A stretch of DNA of 64,000 nucleotides, taken from positions 1-64,000 of the forward strand of contig JANYDK010000063.1 in NCBI GenBank assembly GCA_025363655.1, written 5' to 3'. How positions within the stretch are numbered: position 1 is the first letter of the stretch; each line of letters opens with the position of its first letter. Source of the stretch: Deltaproteobacteria bacterium. GTDB lineage: Bacteria > Myxococcota_A > Polyangia > Polyangiales > JADJMO01. The notes beneath the pieces were generated by a model that ran no database searches, was not told where the DNA came from, and was given only the letters and a program-made list of their open reading frames with translations. Both the position numbers and the translations under genes were made by a program. Below are positions 44,793 through 54,823 of this stretch, one piece after another.

Positions 44793-45403
44793 AACCGCGC
44801 GAGCTCCTCGTGCCACGTCTTCTCGGGGTAGCCCTCCCTGGCGTGCTCGTCGCGCTCGCGGTCGCCCTCGCCTCGTCTACGGGCAGCGGCGCTCCTGGTG
44901 ACGCCGACGCCTCGTTCCCCGACGCCAAGCCCTCGTGGGAAGCCGGCAAATCCCCCGACGCGATCAAGTTCGATGCGCCACTCAGCCTCGATGCCAAGCT
45001 CGACGCGAAGGCCGACGTCAAGGCCGACAGCAACCTCCCCATCCTCCCCGACCCGACGCCCCTCGCCTGCGAGTCGGTCTACGTGCTCACCGTGAAGTGG
45101 GACAAGGGCACCCTCACGCTCGACAAAGTCCGCACCGAGAAGCTCGCGCAAAAGACCGCGCTGCCGCGGAAATTCGGCCGTTTCGCCGCCGAGCTCTACG
45201 TCGGCGGCACGCTCCTCGAGCGCCTCCGCTTCGACATCCCGCTGCTCGCGGACGACTCGGTGATGAGCGAGAGCTACGCCAAAGGCCTCGTCACCACCGT
45301 CGACGTCAAAGTCCCCGACAGCGAACGCCCCACCCGCCTGGAAATCTGGGACCGCGCCACCGACAAGCGTTGGAAGTTCACCTACCCCCTCACGCTGAAA
45401 TAG
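44789..45403 (+). CDS. Exported protein with Asp/Lys linker
   Basis: A 204-residue protein with an N-terminal hydrophobic helix (signal peptide or anchor), a linker of DAKxDAKADVKAD type (~50-85) and a C-terminal beta domain (~95-204). No family recognised. The ATG overlaps the pseudouridine synthase stop (ATGA, 44789-44792); an ATG 9 nt upstream is an alternative. It ends 60 nt before a strong terminator. Confidence 0.65.
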   Translation: MKPRELLVPRLLGVALPGVLVALAVALASSTGSGAPGDADASFPDAKPSWEAGKSPDAIKFDAPLSLDAKLDAKADVKADSNLPILPDPTPLACESVYVLTVKWDKGTLTLDKVRTEKLAQKTALPRKFGRFAAELYVGGTLLERLRFDIPLLADDSVMSESYAKGLVTTVDVKVPDSERPTRLEIWDRATDKRWKFTYPLTLK

Positions 45404-45462
45404 CTCTCGCAGGGGCCCCCGGCGACGGCCGGGGATGAGACTGTCGAACCCGAACGAGAGCG

Positions 45463-45508
45463 ACTGGGTTTTTACGCCGTGCCTCTCAGCACGAAGTAAA
45501 AACCCAGT
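45463..45508. terminator. Strong bidirectional intrinsic terminator
   Basis: ACTGGGTTTTTA (45463-45474) and TAAAAACCCAGT (45497-45508) form a perfect 12-bp stem. The loop holds a second 5-bp stem (CGTGC/GCACG). The T-tracts and A-tracts are inside the stem, so it works in both directions, and it lies exactly between two convergent genes (ending 45403 and 45534). Confidence 0.85.
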
Positions 45509-45536
45509 GCGACTTTTCTCCAGTGCGACGTTTCTA
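45505..45536. repeat. Tandem 16-mer beside the terminator
   Basis: CAGTGCGACTTTTCTC (45505-45520) and CAGTGCGACGTTTCTA (45521-45536) are adjacent copies that differ at two positions. The first shares its CAGT with the terminator stem, the second runs into the stop of the minus-strand gene. It looks like a small local duplication that made or extended the terminator. Confidence 0.6.
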
Positions 45537-46406
45537 AAGCGCGACCTTGTACGTGATCGTCTTTTGGTCGCCGGTGAACGGCTTGGTCTTCATCTTCGCG
45601 AAGCGCTGGATGATGCACTGCTGGGTGCCGTCGCTGTAGGGCACCTTGTCCTTCTCTTCGAACTCGGCCTTCAGCACCTTCCCGTCCTTGGGGGAGATGG
45701 TGAGGATCACCTTCGCGGTGCCGCCCTTGCTCGCGGACGTCTTGCAGTCTTCGTAGATCACCTTCTTCAGGTTCTCTTTCGTCACCTCGGCGTTGAAGGG
45801 CTCGGTCGCCTTCTCGACCACCGGCTTGTCGTCCTTGCCGTTGGTGAAGTCGAGGTTGCTGCCGCCGATTTTCTCTTCCTTGCCGTTGAGCTCGATCGAA
45901 CCTTCGGCGACGCCGCCCGTCGTGGCGACGGCCTTGAACGTGTATTTGAAGTTCGGTTCGAGCGCGACCGGCTTGTATTTCTCGAGGCTGACGACGAAGT
46001 AGAACGAGCGTCCATCGCCCGAGGGGAACTGCTCGAGCTTGTGGACCATCTCCCCCATCACGCCCTTCTTGTCGTGCTTGTAGATGAGGAGGTCGAGCTT
46101 GTTCACGTCGAGCGGCTTCTTCAAGAAGATCATCATGTGGATGACCCACTTCTTGTCGCTGTTCTCGTCCTTCTTCGTCACCTTCTTCGCGGTGATTTGC
46201 CCGGCGTTGCTCACCACCGAGGGGGGCTGCGCGTCGAAGAAGAGGATCTGACCTCCGAGCTTGTCGGCGAGCGGATCGCCCTTCGGCTTGTCGGCGGCGA
46301 CGGCGTCGGCGCTGCCCCCGCCGATGACGGCGAGCGGCGCGAGGAGCGCGGCGGCGAGAGCTGCACGACGCGCGAAACGGAAGACGGTGTGGAGAATCTG
46401 CGACAT
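45534..46406 (-). CDS. Periplasmic protein with AgmX/TonB-like C-terminus
   Basis: A 290-residue exported protein: a signal peptide with twin Arg but no Tat consensus, cut probably near ADAVAA. A Lys/Asp-rich beta domain (~45-190) is followed by a C-terminal ~90-residue part (GTAKVILTISPKDGKVLKAEF, CIIQRFAKMKTKPF) with the strand-helix-strand layout of the AgmX/PglI and TonB C-terminal family. In myxobacteria this domain occurs in gliding and adventurous-motility or envelope proteins. The function here is unproven. Transcription ends at the bidirectional terminator. Confidence 0.72.
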   Translation of the reverse strand: MSQILHTVFRFARRAALAAALLAPLAVIGGGSADAVAADKPKGDPLADKLGGQILFFDAQPPSVVSNAGQITAKKVTKKDENSDKKWVIHMMIFLKKPLDVNKLDLLIYKHDKKGVMGEMVHKLEQFPSGDGRSFYFVVSLEKYKPVALEPNFKYTFKAVATTGGVAEGSIELNGKEEKIGGSNLDFTNGKDDKPVVEKATEPFNAEVTKENLKKVIYEDCKTSASKGGTAKVILTISPKDGKVLKAEFEEKDKVPYSDGTQQCIIQRFAKMKTKPFTGDQKTITYKVAL

Positions 46407-46823
46407 CACGTGGCCTCGTTCAGGTGAGGATCAGGAGGATAGCGGTTCCAGAGTCTCGCGGCACCATCGGCCGTCGGACGTGAGACGAGACGAGGAGAGA
46501 GCGCTTCAAAATCGCGAGGGCGCCGGACGGCGGCGATCCCAGCGGGAGCTTGGTTTTCGCAAGATCCAAGGCGGTTCTCGCTGGGGTGTCGATCCAGAAC
46601 GCGAACACACGTGCTCGTGAGACTTGGCCTCGGGCCACTCACCTCCGCTACGGTTCGTCGCGCGGGGTGACGCTGCATTGGAGCACGGACCTCGCACTTC
46701 CTGCCACGCGGTGATGGCCAGGCGGTGAATGATCAGCCTAGCGCGAATTGACACCGCGAGATCGTCCAGGCACAGTTTTGGTCGGAGGAAGCGCTCGGCC
46801 CTCTCGGCTCGAGAAAGGGAGAC
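46407..46823. promoter_or_regulatory. Long divergent intergenic region with likely promoter
   Basis: This is the only gap longer than 300 nt. No convincing reading frame, RNA gene or repeat was seen in it. A good match to a sigma-70 promoter reads toward the kinase: TTGACA at 46748-46753, 17 nt, then CACAGT at 46771-46776. That would give a leader of about 40 nt before ATG 46824, with GGGAG as ribosome site. The promoter of the divergent periplasmic gene should lie near the left end but is not evident. Confidence 0.5.
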
Positions 46824-48437
46824 ATGCCCAACGGATCGTCGCCGGCTGCGAGCGAAGCGCCGCAGGCAACAACAGGGTCGTCCAAGCAATCTGGACCGGA
46901 CCCGCTGATCGGTCGCTTGGTGAACGACCGCTTCAAGATCACCGCGCTCATCGCGCGTGGTGGCATGGGCAAGGTCTATCGTGCAGAGCAAGCGCCGCTC
47001 GGTCGCATCTGCGCGGTCAAGGTCCTGAACCCGAACTACTCGGGTGAGCACGACCCGGAGTTCCACAAACGCTTCTTCCTCGAAGCGTCGATCAGCTCGA
47101 AGCTCACGCACCCCAACACGGTGACGATCTTCGATTACGGCCGCACCGACGACAACATCTACTACATGGCGATGGAGTACCTGGAGGGGCGAACGCTCCA
47201 CCGGTGCCTCCGCGAAGAAGGTCCGTTCACCGAAGAACGCACGACCCACATCGCTCGCCAGATTTGTCGCTCTCTCCGCGAAGCGCACTCGCTCGGGGTC
47301 ATCCACCGCGACCTCAAGCCGGCCAACGTCTACCTCATCGAGCACGGCGACGAGACCGACTTCGTCAAGGTCCTCGACTTCGGCTTGGTGAAGAACATCG
47401 ACGAGACCAAGGGTGAAGACCTCACCCAAACCGGTCTCTTCATGGGCTCGCCGAAGTACATGGCGCCCGAGCAGATTCGCGGCGAGCACGTCGACGCGCG
47501 CACGGACATCTACGCGCTCGGCATCATGATGTACGAGATGATCACCGGAAAGGTGCCGTTCGATCGGCCCAACTCGGTGAACATCCTGATGGCGCACGTG
47601 AACGAGCGCGTCCCGCCGCTGCGCGAGATGCAGCCCGCCGTCGAGTGCTCCGAGGCCTTCGAAGCCACCATCTTCAAGTGCGTCGAGAAGAACCCCGACG
47701 ATCGCTTCAAGACGATGGACGAGGTGCTCGCCGCGCTCAAACGCGCAGGTGGTGGCGCGCTGACGGCGACGATGGGAGCCGACCGCAGTGGTCAGTTCGA
47801 TCTCCTCTCGTCGACGGGCAGCTTCACGCCATCGGGCAACGTGCTCAGCGGCAACCCGCTCTCGCCCGATCCTTCACAGTCGGGCTCCAACCCGCTCGCC
47901 GCGAGCGGTGCGACCGCCGCCGAGCAGAGGAAGGGCAGCAAGGCTCCGCTGATCATCGGCGCGCTCGTCGTCGCCGCTGCAGCTGCGATCCTCGTGGTGA
48001 TGCTCTCGGGAAAGACGACCGACTCGAACGCCAACACCAAGCCTTCGGCGGCTCCGCTGCAGACGCCTTCCGCCGTCGAGACGAAGACGACCAGCGCCAC
48101 CACCACCATCCCGGCGCTCTCCACGAGCGCGCCCATCGTCGACGACATGGTGAAGGTGCAAATCGAGTCCGACCCGCCGGGGGCTCAGGTGAAGGAAGAC
48201 GACACCATCATCTGCGACGCGGCCGGAGCGACTTGCCAAGTGCTGGTCAACGACAAGCCGCGCAAGCTCACGCTCAACCTGAAGGACTTCAAACCGGCGA
48301 CCATCAGCGTGAAGAAGGGCGACCCTGCACGCGTGGTCAAGCTCGAGCCGAACCCGAAATGGACGCCTCCGCCGAAGAACACCGGTGGTGGCGATTTCAA
48401 ACCAGGCGACGGCGTCTGGAAGCCCGCGCCCTACTGA
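46824..48437 (+). CDS. Membrane Ser/Thr protein kinase with PEGA-like domain
   Basis: A 537-residue Hanks-type kinase. In the catalytic domain (~35-310) are the Gly loop ARGGMGKVY, Lys66 (CAVKVL), HRDLKPAN (161-168), DFG (185-187) and the activation segment up to MAPEQ. A Ser/Pro linker, one transmembrane helix (~374-394) and a Thr/Ser-rich region lead to an extracytoplasmic PEGA-like beta domain (VQIESDPPGAQV...), which may sense the envelope. AAAGGGAGAC supports the ATG. It has its own promoter and a terminator right behind it, so it is monocistronic. Confidence 0.94.
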   Translation: MPNGSSPAASEAPQATTGSSKQSGPDPLIGRLVNDRFKITALIARGGMGKVYRAEQAPLGRICAVKVLNPNYSGEHDPEFHKRFFLEASISSKLTHPNTVTIFDYGRTDDNIYYMAMEYLEGRTLHRCLREEGPFTEERTTHIARQICRSLREAHSLGVIHRDLKPANVYLIEHGDETDFVKVLDFGLVKNIDETKGEDLTQTGLFMGSPKYMAPEQIRGEHVDARTDIYALGIMMYEMITGKVPFDRPNSVNILMAHVNERVPPLREMQPAVECSEAFEATIFKCVEKNPDDRFKTMDEVLAALKRAGGGALTATMGADRSGQFDLLSSTGSFTPSGNVLSGNPLSPDPSQSGSNPLAASGATAAEQRKGSKAPLIIGALVVAAAAAILVVMLSGKTTDSNANTKPSAAPLQTPSAVETKTTSATTTIPALSTSAPIVDDMVKVQIESDPPGAQVKEDDTIICDAAGATCQVLVNDKPRKLTLNLKDFKPATISVKKGDPARVVKLEPNPKWTPPPKNTGGGDFKPGDGVWKPAPY

Positions 48438-48462
48438 CCTGACCGGAACCAGAGAGTGCCGA

Positions 48463-48497
48463 CGACGAGGACCCGATGCGGTCCTCGTCGCTTTTTT
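48463..48497 (+). terminator. Rho-independent terminator of the kinase gene
   Basis: CGACGAGGACC (48463-48473) and GGTCCTCGTCG (48480-48490) form a perfect 11-bp GC-rich stem with loop CGATGC. C and six Ts follow at 48491-48497. It begins 26 nt after the kinase stop. Confidence 0.9.
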
Positions 48498-48660
48498 GTC
48501 GCACCCTCGCGCAGGCGATACGCACGGACGGACGCGCCTCCGAATCGCGATTTCGAAGTGCTGCATGTTGTTCTCGATTTGGCGCAACATCAGGTACAGT
48601 CGATCTTGCGCGTCGTAGTCGGCGCGCAGTCGTCAGCGGTGGGGGTTTGGGTTCGTCTCG

Positions 48661-48682
48661 CTTCACGCGTGCCCGCGTGAAG
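48661..48682 (+). promoter_or_regulatory. Leader hairpin upstream of TonB-dependent receptor
   Basis: CTTCACGCG (48661-48669) and CGCGTGAAG (48674-48682) form a perfect 9-bp stem with loop TGCC, 56 nt before the receptor start. A weaker GACGACG/CGTCGTC pair lies between this hairpin and the ribosome site. Hairpins in the leader could control receptor expression; a DNA operator is equally possible. No riboswitch class was recognised. Confidence 0.45.
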
Positions 48683-48738
48683 GAGCAGCGCACGAGTGAC
48701 GACGTCCGTTCGGTCGTCGTCGGAAGGGAGCACCTCCC

Positions 48739-51315
<2,577 letters not shown>

Positions 51316-51325
51316 GGAGGAGCAC

Positions 51326-53434
51326 GTGAGCCCCCGCACCTCGACCCTGTTCCGTCACCTCCGCCCGCTCTGCCTCGTCGGCCTCGTCGCCGGCGCGGCT
51401 TGCAGCGTCAACCTCCCGATCGACAACGTCGTCGACAACCCCGGCGTCAACAAGCCGGTCGGCGTCATCCAAGGGACGGTGAGCTACGTCGGGCCGCCCC
51501 CGTGCTTCAAGAACGGGCGCGTGCAAGGCGTGATGGTCATCCTCCTCTTCGCCTACAACAACCCGCCGCCGCCCGACGGCCTCGCGACCACCGCGCTCAA
51601 CTTCACCGCCATCGCCGGCGACAAGATGTTCGCCGACCTCGCGCGGCCCGGTCCTGCCGAGCCGGGCGGTGGTGACAAGGCCTTCTGCCCCTCGCTCGAC
51701 TCCGGCCCCGTCGCCGCCACGTCCGACTACACGATCAGCGAGCTCGACGCCGGCCAGTACCAACTCCGCGCATTCTACAGCCGCCAGAACGCGTTCAACC
51801 CGCTCTTCGACTACGCCAATCTTCCGGTCGTGGGTGACTCGACCGGCGGCGCGGTCTTCGATCCGTCGGCGACGACGCCCAAGTTCATTCCCGTCACCAT
51901 CGGCCAGCCCGACAAGACGGGAAAGCTCGTGATGCCCGACACCGGATACCTGACGAAGGGCGTCCCGGTCATCGTCGGCGGCGCACTGCGCACCAATCGG
52001 CCTTATTTTTACGTCGATTATGCCGGCTCGCGCGGCTTCGCCAACCCGAAGGGCACCGCCAAGGACGTGCAGTCCGCGTGGCCGTACGACGACACCGTCG
52101 CCGGCGACGTGCAGGGCATCGTCTTCCCGCAAGATCACCCGATCACCTCGAACCAGAAGCTCGAGTGCCTCGGCAAGGTCGATCCGACCTGCAGCGCGCT
52201 CGAGTTCGCCGAGAAGTCGCTGCCGTCGATTCATTTCAGATACGGCCTCCCGGGGCTGGTAACCGACACCACTGCGACCGATGCCTGGCTCGGCAAGAAC
52301 GCGAAGCCCGACATCGCGTTCGGCGACAACAAGCCGCTGCCCTTTTACGACCTCAACCCGGTCGGCTCCGACGTCGACTCCGGCAATCACTTCGCGCTCA
52401 CCCGCAACTTCTTCAGCGACGGCACGCCAGCGGTGCTGGTCGACAACGAAGCACTGGAATCGCTCGGCAAAATCGCCGATCTTTTCCCGGCCGTCGTCCT
52501 CGCGAAGATGCAGAACGACGATCAGGGCAACCTCCTCGAACCGCTCGCTCCGCAATCCGACCCTATCGTCGTCGTCCAGGGTTTCACCCTCACGGGAAAC
52601 TCGATGAAGGCCTCGTCGGAGAGCGAGCTCGTCGGTGGTGGTCTCGCCACCTGCGCGGACGCCACTTCCTGTGGCGATCCTGGTGGAAAGAGTCCGCTCC
52701 ACACCAAGGGTGGCGTCGTCCTCGCCGACGACTTCACCGCACTCATTCGTCCCGCAGCCCTCTGCGTGCGCCCGTCGCTCTCGCCGAACCTCACCGGCAA
52801 GCTCGTCGTCCCGTACCAGTTCGACCCCAACCCCGCGAACGGCGGCGACAAGTCGCTCGTCAACGAGAAGCGCCTCAAGGACACCCAGCCTCGCGTCGAG
52901 AACGTGCTCTATGGCTGCCTCCCGCCGGGCTACTACTCGATCAACGTCGTTCAACCGACGGGGCAAGCGTGGTCTTTGCCGAACATGCTCGGCACCTGCT
53001 CGTACACCGCGACGGGCATCCCCAACGAGGAGTGCAAGCGCTACCCAGACAACGTCGCTGCGTCGCTGATGACCAAAGGCTTCCCGACGAGGCCGCTGCT
53101 CAGCTCGCAGATGATCTACAAGACCAACCCGGACGGCTCGATCGCGACCGATGCGGGCGGTGCGAAGATTCCGCTCATCGTTCACATCACGCCGTCGGCG
53201 CGCTGCATGCACCCTTCGGCGGGCGACGCCAAGGTGCTCGTCAGCAACGCCGTCCACGAGGACGAGAACCACAACGGCATCCTCGACGGTGGCGAGGACA
53301 AGAACGGCAACGGCATCCTCGACATGGCGATCCCCGAGATCTGCCGGGAGCTGAAGCCGGTCGGTAGCAAGTGCGTCGACGACATCCAGTGCGGTGCCGC
53401 CACGTGCAAGAGCGGGATCTGCTCGCTCAAGTGA
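51326..53434 (+). CDS. Large lipoprotein partner of the TonB receptor
   Basis: A 702-residue lipoprotein (lipobox GAAC, Cys26) with a strong AAGGAGGAGCAC before the GTG at 51326. Most of the protein is beta-rich and unassigned. Near the C-terminus DENHNGILDGGEDKNGNGIL (~646-665) carries two DxNxNG-type calcium loops (EF-hand/dockerin-like), followed by a Cys-containing tail (CVDDIQCGAATCKSGIC). It starts 10 nt after the receptor stop, so the pair probably works as receptor plus surface lipoprotein, as in SusC/SusD-like systems, though it does not look like SusD itself. Confidence 0.8.
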   Translation: MSPRTSTLFRHLRPLCLVGLVAGAACSVNLPIDNVVDNPGVNKPVGVIQGTVSYVGPPPCFKNGRVQGVMVILLFAYNNPPPPDGLATTALNFTAIAGDKMFADLARPGPAEPGGGDKAFCPSLDSGPVAATSDYTISELDAGQYQLRAFYSRQNAFNPLFDYANLPVVGDSTGGAVFDPSATTPKFIPVTIGQPDKTGKLVMPDTGYLTKGVPVIVGGALRTNRPYFYVDYAGSRGFANPKGTAKDVQSAWPYDDTVAGDVQGIVFPQDHPITSNQKLECLGKVDPTCSALEFAEKSLPSIHFRYGLPGLVTDTTATDAWLGKNAKPDIAFGDNKPLPFYDLNPVGSDVDSGNHFALTRNFFSDGTPAVLVDNEALESLGKIADLFPAVVLAKMQNDDQGNLLEPLAPQSDPIVVVQGFTLTGNSMKASSESELVGGGLATCADATSCGDPGGKSPLHTKGGVVLADDFTALIRPAALCVRPSLSPNLTGKLVVPYQFDPNPANGGDKSLVNEKRLKDTQPRVENVLYGCLPPGYYSINVVQPTGQAWSLPNMLGTCSYTATGIPNEECKRYPDNVAASLMTKGFPTRPLLSSQMIYKTNPDGSIATDAGGAKIPLIVHITPSARCMHPSAGDAKVLVSNAVHEDENHNGILDGGEDKNGNGILDMAIPEICRELKPVGSKCVDDIQCGAATCKSGICSLK

Positions 53435-53456
53435 GCGTGCGGACGCGCGATCGTCG

Positions 53457-54818
53457 ATGACGCTCGCGTATCTGGCAGGGGCGGTCGTCCAACGGGTCGA
53501 CCGCCCTTCGCCTTTTTGTTTCGTCCTCTCGCTGCGCTCCCCCGGGCGATCGCACGAGCTGGCGATCATCGCCGCGCGACCGCACGTCGCGATCGGTGAG
53601 GTGGCCGAGTCGCCGCGGGTGAAGGGGAAGAAGCCCGACGCCGAGACGATGCGCTGGCGAAAGCTCCTCGAGGGTGCGCGCGTGGTCGCGGTCGAGTGGC
53701 GGGAAGACACGCCGCGCCGGTGGTATCGGTTGCGCCTCGTGCGTGCGGGTGAGCCGAGCGCGGTGGTGGCGACGCGTGATGGGATTGCTCTCTTGCTCGA
53801 CGTCGGCGCGGCCGAGGACAGTCTCGTTTCGCCGAAGATTGCTTCGCAACTTCGCCTCGCCCTCGAAGACGACGCCGAGGAGCTCGCCGCCCTCGCCACC
53901 TCTGCCCTCGAACGCACGCGAAAAGAAGCTCTGGAAGGGCGGCGACGGGCGCTGGTGGGACAAGTTGCACGCGTGGTGCAGAAACTCGAACGACGCATCC
54001 AGGCCGTCGACGGCGATCTCTCTCGCATCGGTGAGGCCGAGTCGCTGACCGAACGAGGCGCGCTCCTCTCGGCGAATGCCCACCTCGCGAAGCGCGGCGC
54101 GCGTGAGCTGGCGGTGGACGACTGGTCGACGGGAGAGGCGGTGCGCGTGACCCTCGCGCTCGATCCGAGCAAGAGCGCGCGCGAGCAGGCCGACGCCCTC
54201 TTCCATCGGGCCAAACGTTTGAAGCGCGGCGCCGCGGTGGCGATGGGTCGACGTGCCGAAGCCGAGCGAGCCCTCGCCCAGGTGCGCGTGCTCGTGGCCG
54301 AACTGCTCGCAGCGCCCAGTCACGACGCGCTCGACGTGCTCGCGAGCCGGGCCGAGAAGCTCGGGATCCGCGCGCCGAAATCGTCCGAAACGTCGAGAAA
54401 AGAAGCCACTCCGGCGCGGGTGCCGTTCCACGTCTTCCGCAGCTCCGCGCGCACCATCTACGTCGGCAAGAACGCGAAGGACAACGACGCGCTGACCACG
54501 CAGGTGGCGCGGCCACACGACCTCTGGCTGCACGCCAAGGGAACGACGGGCGCGCACGTGGTGGTGCCGCTCGAGAAGACCGAGGTTTGCCCGCCCGAGC
54601 TGCTCGTCGATGCCGCGCATCTCGCGGCGCACTTCTCGTCGGCGCGCGGCGAACAGGTCGTCGAGGTCAGCTACGTGCCGCGCCGATACGTGCGCAAGCC
54701 GCGAGGGAGCGCGGTCGGTTCGGTCAGCGTCGAGCGGGAGAAAGTCCTCGTGCTCCGCGTCGAGCCCGAACGACTGCGACGGCTGCTCGCGGCGGGAGAG
54801 GGCGAGATCGTTTCATAG
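53457..54818 (+). CDS. Short NFACT-family (RqcH-like) protein
   Basis: A 453-residue protein with the C-terminal NFACT-R domain well preserved (YVGKNAKDNDALT, PHDLWLHAKGTTGAHVVV) and a central coiled coil (~165-330). The N-terminal NFACT-N half is much shorter and more divergent than in RqcH/FbpA proteins of 550-600 residues, and the DR motif needed for tRNA handling is not visible. A role in ribosome-associated quality control is therefore likely by family but may be altered. The ATG at 53457 is 22 nt after the lipoprotein stop. Confidence 0.8.
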   Translation: MTLAYLAGAVVQRVDRPSPFCFVLSLRSPGRSHELAIIAARPHVAIGEVAESPRVKGKKPDAETMRWRKLLEGARVVAVEWREDTPRRWYRLRLVRAGEPSAVVATRDGIALLLDVGAAEDSLVSPKIASQLRLALEDDAEELAALATSALERTRKEALEGRRRALVGQVARVVQKLERRIQAVDGDLSRIGEAESLTERGALLSANAHLAKRGARELAVDDWSTGEAVRVTLALDPSKSAREQADALFHRAKRLKRGAAVAMGRRAEAERALAQVRVLVAELLAAPSHDALDVLASRAEKLGIRAPKSSETSRKEATPARVPFHVFRSSARTIYVGKNAKDNDALTTQVARPHDLWLHAKGTTGAHVVVPLEKTEVCPPELLVDAAHLAAHFSSARGEQVVEVSYVPRRYVRKPRGSAVGSVSVEREKVLVLRVEPERLRRLLAAGEGEIVS

Positions 54819-54823
54819 CCACG

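Noticed and set aside
46410-47597. 363-codon minus-strand frame covering the kinase promoter region and kinase start
   Set aside because: Antisense to the kinase catalytic core, no motif; the gap is better explained as a promoter region.
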